A DNA stretch of 64,000 bases from assembly GCA_052103955.1 (NCBI GenBank), contig JBQELO010000010.1:59699-123698 (forward strand), given 5' to 3'. This document shows, one piece after another, positions 9,235-18,279 of this stretch (position 1 is the stretch's first letter; the number at the start of each line of letters is the position of its first letter). The DNA is from Paenalcaligenes sp052103955 (lineage in GTDB: Bacteria > Pseudomonadota > Gammaproteobacteria > Burkholderiales > Burkholderiaceae_B). A model generated the notes under the pieces. It saw nothing but the letters and a program-made list of their open reading frames with translations. It was not told the DNA's origin and did not search any database. A program made the translations under genes and the position numbers.

Positions 9235-9444
9235 CACAGATCCCCTAGAGCACTGCGTAGGCAAGTCACCGTGAATTTGCATATGCCTTTTTATACTTTG
9301 TCAGCTATAGCGAGTCTGGTCACAATAAACAGCATGATAGCGATGCCTTGCCGGTGGCAGGGTTTGTTTATGACTAGGTAACGCGCTGTAGCCAGGGTTG
9401 GGCTACGTCGTGATTGACGTTGCCTTCAATCCTACAGGTATACG

Positions 9445-11457
9445 ATGAGTGACTACCATTTAATTTCTGCTAATCGTTTGCACGATGGTGCAGTAGTATG
9501 GCTGGATAGCCGCTATCAATGGGTTGAGGCCCTAGAGCATGCACATGTGTTTCCCGATGATGCCTTAGAGGCAGCGCAACACGCAGCACAAACAGCGGTC
9601 GCCAATAACGAGATTGTGGATCCCGTACCTCAGGCAGCAGAACTCACCCAACGCGGCATTGTGCCTACGACGTTTAGGGAGCAGTTGCGCGCGCGAGGGC
9701 CTTCTGTACGTGCCGATTTGGGCAAACAAGCAGGGGCCGAAGCGGTAGACGATGCTTTACAAGCAGCACCAGCCGCTGGGGTAGATGCTCCCCACGCTGG
9801 AATTTACCGTTATGACGATAGCGAGCGTACTTTTCTAAAAGAACGCGCCCAGCATTTTTCCGAACAAGTACAGCGACGCTTATCGGGTGAATTGACTGAA
9901 GAGCAGTTCAAGGTGTACCGGTTGATGAACGGTTTGTACCTGCAATTGCATGGTTACATGCTACGGGTGGCCATTCCTTATGGCACTTTAAGTTCCATAC
10001 AATTATCGCAATTGGCGTACGTAGCACGTAAATTTGATAAAGGTTACGGTCACTTCACTACGCGCCAAAACTTGCAATATAACTGGCCCAAATTATCTGA
10101 ATCGGCCGAGATTTTATCGGTACTGGCCGATGCCGATCTGCATTGCATTCAAACCAGTGGTAACTGCATACGTAACGTCACCACCGATGAATTTGCAGGA
10201 GCAGCCGCCGACGAACGAGTAGACCCACGTGTGTATGCCGAGATCATGCGCCAGTGGTCTACAGAGCATCCTGAGTTCACCTATTTGCCGCGTAAATTCA
10301 AAATTGCTATTACCGGTAGCGCTACTGATCGGGCTGCTATACGTTTTCATGATATAGGCATCATTGCCGACAAAACCGAGGCAGGCGACATTGCCTTTCA
10401 CATCTATGCGGGTGGTGGTTTAGGTCGTACGCCAGTGGTAGGTACGTTAGTGCGCGAATGGCTGCCTGAGCACGATTTACTGCGTTATATAGAAGCGATT
10501 TTGCGTGTATACAATGCGTTGGGACGACGTGACAACATCTATAAAGCACGTATTAAGATTCTGGTCAGAGAACTCAAGCCAGAAACCTTTATAGACATGA
10601 TTAACACTGAGTTTGCCGCGTTGTTGGCTGAGAGGCCAACGCTGGATCCGGCGATTGTAGAGGCTGTTCAAGCGCGCTTTGTAGCACCTGCACTAGAGCA
10701 TAATCTGGCCGCAGATTCGGCAGCACTGGTGGCAGCTAAAGCAGAGAACTCGGCGTTTGCTAGCTGGGTAGAGAATAACTCGCACCCTCATAAACAGCCG
10801 GGTTACATCAGTGTGGTGATTTCACTTAAACCCAGTGGTGGGATTCCGGGTGATGCCAGTGCCGAGCAGATGGAACTGATTGCACGTTTGGCAGAACGTT
10901 ATTCACTGAACGAGGTACGTGTATCGCACAGGCAGAACGTGGTGCTGCCGCATGTGAAGCAAGACGATGTGTACGCCGTATGGCAAGCATTATGCGAAGC
11001 AGGGTTAGCCACCGCTAATAAAGGTTTGTTGTCCGACTCTATCGCGTGCCCCGGAATGGATTATTGCAGTCTGGCTACTGCGCGTTCGGTGCCGGTAGCA
11101 CAGCGCATTGCGTTGCGTTTCTCGGAAGAAAAGCAGCGTGAAGTAGGGCCGTTAAGTATTAACGTGTCTGGCTGTATTAATGCCTGTGCGCACCACCACG
11201 TTGCCCATATAGGAATCTTGGGCTTAGACAAAGGTGGGCAAGAAAGCTATCAAATCACGCTGGGTGGCCGTTCTGACCAAGAGGCGGCATTAGGCAAGAT
11301 TTTGGGGCCATCGGTATCCTACGACGAGGTGCCAGAGGTTATCGAGGCCTTGGTAGACATTTATCTTAAAGAGCGTGAAGGGTCTGAACGCTTTATAGAC
11401 ACGTACAACCGTGTAGGGATTGCCGTATTTAAGGAGGCACTGACTCATGCTGTTTGA
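9445..11457 (+). CDS. cysI: sulfite/nitrite reductase hemoprotein with N-terminal DUF2849
   Basis: 670 residues. The first 100 or so (YHLISANRLHDGAVVWLD onward) match DUF2849, in many proteobacteria a separate small gene beside the reductase; here it is fused. The rest is a nitrite/sulfite reductase with ferredoxin-like half-domains and the siroheme-4Fe-4S ligand cysteines in SIACPGMDYCS (C-x5-C) and NVSGCINACAHHHV (C-x3-C). It probably reduces sulfite to sulfide for cysteine synthesis in the cytoplasm. The DUF934 gene overlaps its 3' end by 11 nt. The absence of a siroheme or flavoprotein gene nearby leaves the electron donor open. Confidence 0.88.
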   Translation: MSDYHLISANRLHDGAVVWLDSRYQWVEALEHAHVFPDDALEAAQHAAQTAVANNEIVDPVPQAAELTQRGIVPTTFREQLRARGPSVRADLGKQAGAEAVDDALQAAPAAGVDAPHAGIYRYDDSERTFLKERAQHFSEQVQRRLSGELTEEQFKVYRLMNGLYLQLHGYMLRVAIPYGTLSSIQLSQLAYVARKFDKGYGHFTTRQNLQYNWPKLSESAEILSVLADADLHCIQTSGNCIRNVTTDEFAGAAADERVDPRVYAEIMRQWSTEHPEFTYLPRKFKIAITGSATDRAAIRFHDIGIIADKTEAGDIAFHIYAGGGLGRTPVVGTLVREWLPEHDLLRYIEAILRVYNALGRRDNIYKARIKILVRELKPETFIDMINTEFAALLAERPTLDPAIVEAVQARFVAPALEHNLAADSAALVAAKAENSAFASWVENNSHPHKQPGYISVVISLKPSGGIPGDASAEQMELIARLAERYSLNEVRVSHRQNVVLPHVKQDDVYAVWQALCEAGLATANKGLLSDSIACPGMDYCSLATARSVPVAQRIALRFSEEKQREVGPLSINVSGCINACAHHHVAHIGILGLDKGGQESYQITLGGRSDQEAALGKILGPSVSYDEVPEVIEALVDIYLKEREGSERFIDTYNRVGIAVFKEALTHAV

Positions 11458-11953
11458 TGCAACTGGTCAAGTAAAAACTGAAACGTGGTGGTATCCAGAA
11501 CAAGAAGGGGCGGCAGAGCAGCCTTCGTCGCAGCGTATTGTGGCCTTAGAAAACTGGGAGCCACACCATGCGGAAACCGGTGAATACCCCGCTGGGGTAT
11601 GGGTAAACAGTTATCACAACATCACTGAGCTATTGCCCGTGTTGGATAAGGTGAAGATAGTCGCTATAGGTTTTGCGCAAACCCGTGATGGGCGCGGTTT
11701 TACCTTGGCTAAGCTATTGCGTGAACGGCATGGTTTTACGGGTGATATACGTGCGGTAGGACCATTGCTACCTGATCAGTTTGTGATGTTGTTGCAGTGT
11801 GGGATTAGCAGTGTAGCCAGTAGTACTACATTCCCTGCTGCGCGTTGGGCTGAAGCCGCACAAACCTATACGCATCAGCAAAGTAGCCCCTTAACCTTAT
11901 TGCATAGGTTACGTTCAGCCCCTGTGCAGGAAACGGCGTCATCGGCTAGCTAA
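11447..11953 (+). CDS. DUF934 protein, sulfite reductase-associated
   Basis: 168-residue protein of the DUF934 family, regularly encoded directly after CysI-type reductases in alpha- and betaproteobacteria and annotated as an oxidoreductase partner in sulfite reduction. Seen here: GVWVNSYHNITELLPVLD and IGFAQTRDGRGFTLAKLLRE, the conserved family segments, with the C-terminal RAVGPLLPDQ. It overlaps the reductase gene, which implies translational coupling. Its biochemical role is not established. Confidence 0.87.
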   Translation: MLFDATGQVKTETWWYPEQEGAAEQPSSQRIVALENWEPHHAETGEYPAGVWVNSYHNITELLPVLDKVKIVAIGFAQTRDGRGFTLAKLLRERHGFTGDIRAVGPLLPDQFVMLLQCGISSVASSTTFPAARWAEAAQTYTHQQSSPLTLLHRLRSAPVQETASSAS

Positions 11954-11972
11954 ATACAGGCTAGCAAAAGGG

Positions 11973-12003
11973 TTGACCTTACAACCGTGGGAATCCTTAG
12001 TAT
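11973..12003 (+). promoter_or_regulatory. MerR/CueR-type promoter of copZ
   Basis: A -35 TTGACC (11973-11978) and -10 TAGTAT (11998-12003) are separated by 19 nt, the over-long spacer typical of promoters activated by MerR-family metal sensors such as CueR. The spacer includes the half-site-like ACCTTAC and GGAATCC. The copA promoter at 15489-15519 has the same layout. Confidence 0.65.
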
Positions 12004-12031
12004 GGAGTTATGTTCTTCTAAGGAGTAAACG

Positions 12032-12226
12032 ATGAAATTCCAAATTCAAGATATGACCTGCGGTGGTTGTGCAACACGCGTGACTAAAACAGTACAAGCT
12101 CTGGATCCTGCTGCGACAGTAGAGGCCGATGTGCCTGCTAAGGTAGTAACGATACAAAGCTCAGCGTCTGAAGCACAAATTGTGGCAGCGCTTACCGAGG
12201 CAGGTTACCCGCCTAAAGCACTGTAA
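12032..12226 (+). CDS. copZ: CopZ-like copper chaperone (HMA domain)
   Basis: 64-residue single heavy-metal-associated domain with the metal-binding motif MTCGGCATRV (CxxC, residues 8-17). It probably carries Cu(I) to the CopA ATPase encoded nearby on the other strand. An AAGGAG ribosome site lies 8 nt before the ATG. It is transcribed alone from a MerR-type promoter and followed by a strong hairpin terminator. Family metal specificity varies; copper is inferred from the neighbours. Confidence 0.88.
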   Translation: MKFQIQDMTCGGCATRVTKTVQALDPAATVEADVPAKVVTIQSSASEAQIVAALTEAGYPPKAL

Positions 12227-12251
12227 GCTACCAACACATCTGCTCAACATT

Positions 12252-12290
12252 ACGCCCCACACAGTAAAATGTGTGGGGCGTGATTTTTTT
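12252..12290 (+). terminator. rho-independent terminator of copZ
   Basis: A 12-bp perfect stem (ACGCCCCACACA with its complement at 12270-12281), loop GTAAAA, followed by a T run at 12284-12290. Confidence 0.9.
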
Positions 12291-12325
12291 GCGCAACAGT
12301 ATCATTTCTCGTGAACAACTAACAC

Positions 12326-12775
12326 ATGACAGTACATATAGAACCCGTAGCCATTGCCGATTACCCCAGATTGGTAGAGATTTGGTCATCGTCGGTATTG
12401 GCAACGCATGATTTCTTAACGTCTAGCGACTACGAGGAAATCAAGCAGCAATTAATACCCGCGTACTTTCCTGCCGTAACGCTGTATAAAGCCACGAGCC
12501 ATAGCGACCAGACTATTCTGGGCTTTCTAGGCGTACTGGATGGCTGCGTAGAAATGTTATTTATCGATGCCAGCGCACGGGGCCAAGGCGTGGGTAAGAC
12601 CTTGCTGAATTTCGCGGTGCAACAGTTATCGGCGACTAAACTGGATGTGAATGAGCAAAATAGCCAAGCAGTAGGCTTTTATTTGCACTACGGTTGCAGC
12701 CAAGTAGGGCGCAGCGAGCTAGATGCCGCCGGTAAACCTTATCCTCTGTTGCATCTGCTGCTGCCCAATGAGTAA
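12326..12775 (+). CDS. GNAT-family acetyltransferase
   Basis: 149-residue acetyltransferase with the acetyl-CoA loop ARGQGVGKTLL (R/Q-x-x-G-x-G/A, about residues 87-97) and the late NSQAVGFYLHYG segment. The layout resembles YjaB/PhnO-like small N-acetyltransferases. The substrate is unknown. It stands alone between two hairpins and is convergent with copA. Confidence 0.85.
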   Translation: MTVHIEPVAIADYPRLVEIWSSSVLATHDFLTSSDYEEIKQQLIPAYFPAVTLYKATSHSDQTILGFLGVLDGCVEMLFIDASARGQGVGKTLLNFAVQQLSATKLDVNEQNSQAVGFYLHYGCSQVGRSELDAAGKPYPLLHLLLPNE

Positions 12776-12843
12776 CGACTGGGCAGCATAAGCCTTAGAC
12801 GGCGAAAGAAAGGGCAGTAAACCTATGCATAGCAAAAAAACCT

Positions 12844-12909
12844 GGGGAGGCGGAGGAAAACTTTTTTGATTTGGTGTCTCAAATCAGAAAAAGTTTTCCG
12901 CAGTCCCCC
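12844..12909. repeat. hairpin repeat element, copy 1
   Basis: A long imperfect inverted repeat just downstream of copA. The arms run from GGGGAGGCGGAGG (12844) through TTTTTTGATTTG, with loop GTGTCT, then CAAATCAGAAAAAG to TTTTCCGCAGTCCCC. A related element with compensated or wobble changes lies at 18207-18270. On the minus strand copy 1 is followed by seven T, so it can also act as the copA terminator. Confidence 0.7.
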
Positions 12910-12955
12910 GGCATGTGCGATGAGTGCGCTCGCCACGTAGATCAGGCGGTGAGCG

Positions 12956-15451
12956 TTAGTGACTACCGTCTTGCAGTGGCGGTTGAAAACCACGCAAACG
13001 CAGCGCGTTACCCAACACAAACACACTAGACAAGGCCATCGCACCCGCAGCAAAAATAGGTGACAGCAACACACCCCATGCTGGGTATAGCGCGCCTGCA
13101 GCAACCGGAATCAAGGCGGTGTTGTAAGCAAAGGCCCAGAACAAGTTTTGACGTATGTTGCCAATGGTGGCTTTAGACAGCGCGATGGCATTGGGCACGC
13201 CTTGCAAACTACCTGACATCAGCACCACGTCAGCAGACTCTACCGCAACGTCTGTACCAGTACCAATAGCTAGGCCTACATCAGCCTCAGCCAAAGCTGG
13301 AGCATCGTTAATACCATCACCCACAAAAGCAACTTTGCCGTAGGTGGCTTTTAGTCGGCGTACAGCTTCCACTTTACCTTCCGGTAACACCTCGGCAACG
13401 ACCTCATCAATCCCTAATTGCTTGGCAATAGCGCGAGCGGTATGTTCGTTGTCGCCAGTGATCATGGCTACTTTTAGGCCTAATTGGTGCAAGGCGGCAA
13501 TGGCTGCTGGGGTAGAAGCTTTGATGGGGTCAGCCACAGCAATAATCGCAGCCAAACGGCCATTGATCGCGGCATAGAGTGGTGACTTACCTTCGCTACC
13601 TAAGCGCTGGGCTGTATGGCTAAAGTTGCTAACGTCTAAGCCCAGTTCACGCATGTAGCGATCAGCACCGATTTCAACGCGTGTGTTGTCACCCACCATA
13701 GCGCGTACACCCATACCAGTGACCGAGTTGAAGTCATCTAATGCTGGCAGTGTTAGGCCTTCGGCATTGGCGGCATCCACAATGGCACGAGCAATAGGGT
13801 GCTCAGAACGGGCTTCTACTGCAGCGACTTGCGCCAGTACTTGCTGTCTATCAAACCCCTCGGCTACTTCCAAGTCGGTTAATGACGGGTGGCCTTCAGT
13901 CAACGTACCGGTTTTGTCTACCGCGACCACAGAAGCATCTTTTAACAGTTGCAGGGCTTCGCCTTTGCGAAACAGCACGCCCATTTCAGCACCGCGACCA
14001 GTACCCACCATAATTGACGTAGGTGTGGCTAAACCCATGGCGCAAGGGCAGGCAATAATTAATACCGCTACGGCATTTACCAATGCAAAGGTAAGGGCGG
14101 GCGAGGGGCCAAACACTAACCAGACTAAGAAGGTTAGCAAGGCCGCTACCATGACGGCAGGCACAAACCACAAGGTAACTTTGTCTACTACCGCCTGTAT
14201 AGGCAGTTTGGAACCCTGTGCTTGCTCTACCAATCTAATGATTTGCGCCAGCATCGTTTGCCCACCCACGGCAGTAGCACGCAGGGTGAAGGCGCCAGTT
14301 TGGTTCACAGTACCGCCTACTACGGTACTACCAGCTGTTTTCTCTACCGGAATAGGCTCACCGGTAATCATAGACTCATCTACATAACTGTTGCCTTGGG
14401 TGACTTCGCCGTCTACAGGAACGCGTTCACCGGGGCGCACTTCTACCACATCACCCGTGACGACATCGGCGATAGGAATATCCACTATCGTACCGTCACG
14501 CTCTACGTGGGCCACTTTGGCTTGTAAACCCACTAAGCGTTTAATGGCTTCCGACGTGCGACCTTTAGCACGGGCTTCAAGATAACGGCCCAATAAGATC
14601 AACGCCACAATGACGGCAGCTGCTTCGTAGTAAACGTTAACCGTACCTACGGGTAGTACCGATGGTATAAATGTTGCGACGACTGAATAAGCAAAGGCAG
14701 CAGCAGTACCCACGGCTACCAACGAGTTCATGTCGGGCGCTAAGCGAAATAGCGCGGGAAAGCCTTTGGTGTAAAAACGGCGACCAGGGATCAATAGCAC
14801 CAACGCGGTGAGCACAAATTGCAGGTACCAGCTTTCTTGAATACCTATAGTACGTGCTACCCATTCGTGCATACCGGGAATGAGGTGCGAACCCATTTCC
14901 AAGACAAAGACGGGCAGTGCTAATAGCGTGGCTACGATAAGGTCACGTTTTAGGGCAGCGCGTTCTGCATCTTTTTTTTCTGCATTTTCATCGTCGTTTT
15001 GCAGCGAAGTATCGATAAGCTTGGCGTCGTAACCCGCTTTGGCAATCGCAGCAATCAGCTCGTCTGTGCTGGCAACACCCCGTATGGAGGCTCGTTCGGT
15101 CGCCAAGTTAACCACGGCTTCATTCACGCCTGGAACTGCTTTTAATGCGCGTTCTACTCTGCCCACGCACGAGGCACATGTCATACCTTCAACCGACAGT
15201 TCCACGCTGCCAGCGGATACGGTGTAGCCGGATTTTTCAACGGCTTGTACCAACGCTTGTCTATCAATTTGCCCTGAGGCTTGTATATCGGCGCGTTCGG
15301 TAGCAAGGTTTACCGATACGGTACTGACCCCTTCTACTTTGGATAACGCCGCTTCAACGCGACCAACACAACTAGCACATGTCATGCCTTCAATAGGCAG
15401 ACTGATGGTAGCGGTAGGGGCGGAGTTATGCTGGATTTTGGACTCACTCAT
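12956..15451 (-). CDS. copA: Cu(I)-exporting P1B-type ATPase CopA
   Basis: 831-residue copper ATPase that pumps Cu(I) from cytoplasm to periplasm. It has two N-terminal HMA domains (about 15-80 and 83-148), each with GMTCASCVGRVE. The membrane CPC motif is IACPCAMGLATP, the phosphatase loop is ITGEPIPVEK, the phosphorylation site is DKTGTLTEG, the SEHPIARAI motif marks the nucleotide domain, and the hinge is GDGINDAPA. All catalytic residues are present. It is transcribed from a 19-nt-spacer promoter (15489-15519), so a CueR-like activator is expected, but none is encoded in the window. Confidence 0.96.
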   Translation of the reverse strand: MSESKIQHNSAPTATISLPIEGMTCASCVGRVEAALSKVEGVSTVSVNLATERADIQASGQIDRQALVQAVEKSGYTVSAGSVELSVEGMTCASCVGRVERALKAVPGVNEAVVNLATERASIRGVASTDELIAAIAKAGYDAKLIDTSLQNDDENAEKKDAERAALKRDLIVATLLALPVFVLEMGSHLIPGMHEWVARTIGIQESWYLQFVLTALVLLIPGRRFYTKGFPALFRLAPDMNSLVAVGTAAAFAYSVVATFIPSVLPVGTVNVYYEAAAVIVALILLGRYLEARAKGRTSEAIKRLVGLQAKVAHVERDGTIVDIPIADVVTGDVVEVRPGERVPVDGEVTQGNSYVDESMITGEPIPVEKTAGSTVVGGTVNQTGAFTLRATAVGGQTMLAQIIRLVEQAQGSKLPIQAVVDKVTLWFVPAVMVAALLTFLVWLVFGPSPALTFALVNAVAVLIIACPCAMGLATPTSIMVGTGRGAEMGVLFRKGEALQLLKDASVVAVDKTGTLTEGHPSLTDLEVAEGFDRQQVLAQVAAVEARSEHPIARAIVDAANAEGLTLPALDDFNSVTGMGVRAMVGDNTRVEIGADRYMRELGLDVSNFSHTAQRLGSEGKSPLYAAINGRLAAIIAVADPIKASTPAAIAALHQLGLKVAMITGDNEHTARAIAKQLGIDEVVAEVLPEGKVEAVRRLKATYGKVAFVGDGINDAPALAEADVGLAIGTGTDVAVESADVVLMSGSLQGVPNAIALSKATIGNIRQNLFWAFAYNTALIPVAAGALYPAWGVLLSPIFAAGAMALSSVFVLGNALRLRGFQPPLQDGSH

Positions 15452-15488
15452 CTGTGGCTCCCACTAGTTTTAATAACGCATAACCTGA

Positions 15489-15519
15489 AGCATAAACATT
15501 GCCATAAGGTTAAGGTCAA
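15489..15519 (-). promoter_or_regulatory. MerR/CueR-type promoter of copA
   Basis: On the minus strand, -35 TTGACC (15514-15519) and -10 TATGCT (15489-15494) are separated by 19 nt. The -35 and the following CTTA are shared with the copZ promoter, suggesting a joint copper regulon. Confidence 0.65.
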
Positions 15520-15599
15520 GCGGAGGGTGCGGTGAAAAAACATCAAAGGCTAGCCCCAATGGGCATGCGTCATGCTAACCATTGGGGGGTACAGAAGGA

Positions 15600-17630
15600 T
15601 TAGTAATTAATCGTCATTGTGGCCCAGAAGGTACGGCCAGGATTGTTGATAGATTGGTTAGAGGCATAACCAAAACCGGCGTTACCAGCGAGGTTTAGGT
15701 GTTCGCTGTAGGTGCGGTTAAACAGATTGTCTACACCAACGCTAAACGTGAGGTTGCTGGTGGCTTTGTAAGCCGTGTGCAGGGCTAGTGTGCTAAAGCC
15801 GCTGCTAGGACCAAAGTCTTTACCCACCACATTACCCTGATCTAGCGCATATCGGCCTTGTCGTGAGACGATACGCCACAGCGCGCCCGCGGACCATCTA
15901 TCAGCCTCGTAACTCAGACTTAACCTAGCTTCTAAGGGGGGGATTTGCGGTAGAGCGCTATGGTTGCTGGTATTTTTACCCCAGGCGTAAGCTAAGGTAC
16001 CGCCTACTTTCCAGTTTGGTGTTAAGGCATAGTCTGCGCCCAGTTCACCACCAAAAATACGCGCATTTACATTAGAGACTTGGCTCATCATGCCCATCAT
16101 GCCACCACGGTGGTAACTAAACAAAATGAAGTCCTGTACATGGCCCACGTAGGCGGATGCCCATAGATCGAGGTCAGTGGTCTTGTATTGCACACCAATG
16201 TCTAGCTGGGTGGTTTTTTCAGGTTTAACGCTAGCAAAGGCATTTTGGTGGCTGTTAGTGCCCATGTTGGGAGAGAACAGTTCCCAGTAATCTGGCATAC
16301 GTTGTACATGGCCCAGTCCGGCATAGACGTTGGTGTGCTCGCTTAAGCGCTGCTCTAGGCGTACAAAGCCGCTGTATAAGGTGCGTGACCGTCGATCACC
16401 ACTGGTAGGGCTAAGGGCACGGAAGTCTTGGATGCTGGCAAAGTCTACGCGCATACCGGCAACAACTTTGTGATCATCGGTGACTTGCCAGCCTAGTTCA
16501 GAGAAAATCCCAGTGTTAGAAAATTCGGCATCTTTCTCGCGGGGTTTGTCTCTATGTGTTTTATACATACCTTTGCGCACACGATGGCGGCTTTGCTGGG
16601 TGTCCAGACCTACGTCCAGCGTCCAGTCTTGGGCAAACACAAATTGCGAGGCTAACCTGCCACCCCATGTGGCACGGTCTACGTTAGACGTCATGGGCAT
16701 TTTCATGCCTCCTGCTGGGCTAAAGTCACGTAGGCTGAAATTATCCATGTCGTGATCAGCGTAGTTGTAGTACAGCTGGGTTTCCAGTTTGCGCCATGTG
16801 TCGCTGATGTTTTCTTTTTCAAAGCGTAAGCCTAGGCTTTGACGTTTAAATTTCACGCCATCCATACCGCGTCCTGCATAACGGGCTTCACCATCTCCCG
16901 TGCCAGCAGAAAGCTCAAAGCGCGTGTTGTCGTCAGGGGTGAGGCCAATCGCAACATCGGTATTCCACTTGTGCCATTTGGACGGCACTTTATCGCCATT
17001 CCCGTCCTTGTAGTCTTGGGAGTGAGCATTGTTAGCCGTAATGCGGGCGTAGTAGGTGGCGTTGCCTATGGCAATATCTGCGGATTGATCGTTGCGCCCC
17101 CACGAACCACCCGTCAAGCTGCCATCAAATTGCACAGGTTGGCCTTCGGTGAAGGTAGGTGCTTTGCGGTCAAAACGGATCGTACCGGCAGAGGCACCGG
17201 GGCCCCACAGTACGGTTTGTGGGCCTTTGATCACCTCTAATTCATCAAAGTTTTGCGGTGAAATATAGGAGGTGGGGTTATCCATGCGGCTGGGGCACGC
17301 ACCAGGCATGTAGCTGTTATTGGTCAGAATGGCTAAGCGAGAGCCAAACATACCGCGTAAAACAGGGTCGCCATTACTGCCGCCATTACGTACTGCGCTA
17401 AAGCCTGCAATGGTAGATAAGTAATCAGAGCCGTCGCTAGCGGGCAGCGGTTGTCTAGGCTGCTTGGGGTCAGTCACAAAGCGCAGCGGCGTTTGATCCG
17501 GCCTAACACTCGTGACTACCAGTGGATCAAATACTTTGGTGACGGGGGCGCCGTTAGCGTGCGCGTAAGAGTAGGCGCAGCATAGCGCCACCGCTGCGGC
17601 ACATGGCCGCAGGTAGAAAATAGTAGACAT
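15600..17630 (-). CDS. TonB-dependent copper receptor, OprC/NosA type
   Basis: 676-residue outer-membrane receptor. A signal peptide (residues 1-25) ends in AYSYAHA. The plug contains VLRGMFGSRLAILTNN and MPGACPSRMDNPTSYISP; the CxxxM in the latter matches the copper-binding pair known from Pseudomonas OprC. VIKGPQTVLWGPGASAGTIRF is the usual plug end. A 22-strand-type barrel closes with an aromatic C-terminus (TMTINY). It likely imports copper with TonB-ExbBD, encoded elsewhere. A DUF2946 gene lies 42 nt upstream in the same direction. Confidence 0.92.
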   Translation of the reverse strand: MSTIFYLRPCAAAVALCCAYSYAHANGAPVTKVFDPLVVTSVRPDQTPLRFVTDPKQPRQPLPASDGSDYLSTIAGFSAVRNGGSNGDPVLRGMFGSRLAILTNNSYMPGACPSRMDNPTSYISPQNFDELEVIKGPQTVLWGPGASAGTIRFDRKAPTFTEGQPVQFDGSLTGGSWGRNDQSADIAIGNATYYARITANNAHSQDYKDGNGDKVPSKWHKWNTDVAIGLTPDDNTRFELSAGTGDGEARYAGRGMDGVKFKRQSLGLRFEKENISDTWRKLETQLYYNYADHDMDNFSLRDFSPAGGMKMPMTSNVDRATWGGRLASQFVFAQDWTLDVGLDTQQSRHRVRKGMYKTHRDKPREKDAEFSNTGIFSELGWQVTDDHKVVAGMRVDFASIQDFRALSPTSGDRRSRTLYSGFVRLEQRLSEHTNVYAGLGHVQRMPDYWELFSPNMGTNSHQNAFASVKPEKTTQLDIGVQYKTTDLDLWASAYVGHVQDFILFSYHRGGMMGMMSQVSNVNARIFGGELGADYALTPNWKVGGTLAYAWGKNTSNHSALPQIPPLEARLSLSYEADRWSAGALWRIVSRQGRYALDQGNVVGKDFGPSSGFSTLALHTAYKATSNLTFSVGVDNLFNRTYSEHLNLAGNAGFGYASNQSINNPGRTFWATMTINY

Positions 17631-17672
17631 TAGATATCCTGAACTAAACGTTAAACGTATAAAAAAGTGCGA

Positions 17673-18101
17673 TTACGTTTGTTCAGGGGGCGCTCTTGCA
17701 CCAAGTGGAGGGCCACAAATGCCATAGGCGCACTGTAACGTGTCGCTATGACTAGGTAGCAGGGGGTAGCTATACCAGGCGTTAGCGACTACGGTGAGCG
17801 CTGTATCAAGGCTGTCAGGTAATAGCTGTAGGTGTACCAAGAATGCCGGGCATGTGGCATGACCTGGGGTTTGGTGAGAGTCTTCTGACGAGTTGTTGGT
17901 GGAAAAAAGCTGGTCTATGCGTTGTGAGCTATAGCTGCCATCCGCCGTACAAAAGGTAAGCTCTAAGGCGCCGTTGCTCCATGCTTCTGCGCTGGGCATA
18001 TAGCCCACAGGCATCATGCTACGCAGCAACAGTGCGCAGAATAATGCAGGTAGCCAGATAAAACGGCTACACAGAAGGTGTAGGGAACGAGAGGGCGTCA
18101 A
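17673..18101 (-). CDS. DUF2946 family protein
   Basis: 142 residues with one N-terminal hydrophobic segment (about 11-28), a PVGYMPS motif, a cysteine in ELTFCTADGS and a C-terminal GPPLGARAPP, which together match DUF2946. These proteins often sit beside TonB copper receptors and copper resistance genes. The gene is 42 nt upstream of the receptor gene and probably starts the operon. The function is unproved; a periplasmic metal-related role is inferred from context. Confidence 0.82.
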   Translation of the reverse strand: MTPSRSLHLLCSRFIWLPALFCALLLRSMMPVGYMPSAEAWSNGALELTFCTADGSYSSQRIDQLFSTNNSSEDSHQTPGHATCPAFLVHLQLLPDSLDTALTVVANAWYSYPLLPSHSDTLQCAYGICGPPLGARAPPEQT

Positions 18102-18206
18102 ACCGTTGTTATTTTTGTTTATGACAAGACAAAATGTCGTAGGCTAGCAGTATAGAACGTTACTAGACGCTACGAAAGACGGTTGTGGTGTTGTGGCACG
18201 ACCGTT

Positions 18207-18270
18207 AGGGGGCGGAAACGTTTTGTTGATATGGTGTTTCACATCACAAAAAACGCTTCCGCTGTTCCCC
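18207..18270. repeat. hairpin repeat element, copy 2
   Basis: Related to copy 1 at 12844-12909 in the same orientation: GGGGGCGGAAACG, then GATATG, loop GTGTTT, CACATC, then CGCTTCCGCTGTTCCCC. The arms differ from copy 1 but keep pairing (one G-U). It lies directly downstream of poxB and lacks the T run of copy 1. Confidence 0.65.
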
Positions 18271-18279
18271 GTGTGTTGC

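Noticed and set aside
12823..13104. 93-codon minus-strand ORF over the hairpin element and copA end
   Set aside because: It is a shadow frame of copA and the hairpin; no ribosome site and a composition unlike a protein.
12844..18270. CRISPR-like or transposon-end interpretation of the two hairpin elements
   Set aside because: Only two copies 5 kb apart in direct orientation, no spacers, no transposase, and no inverted terminal arrangement.
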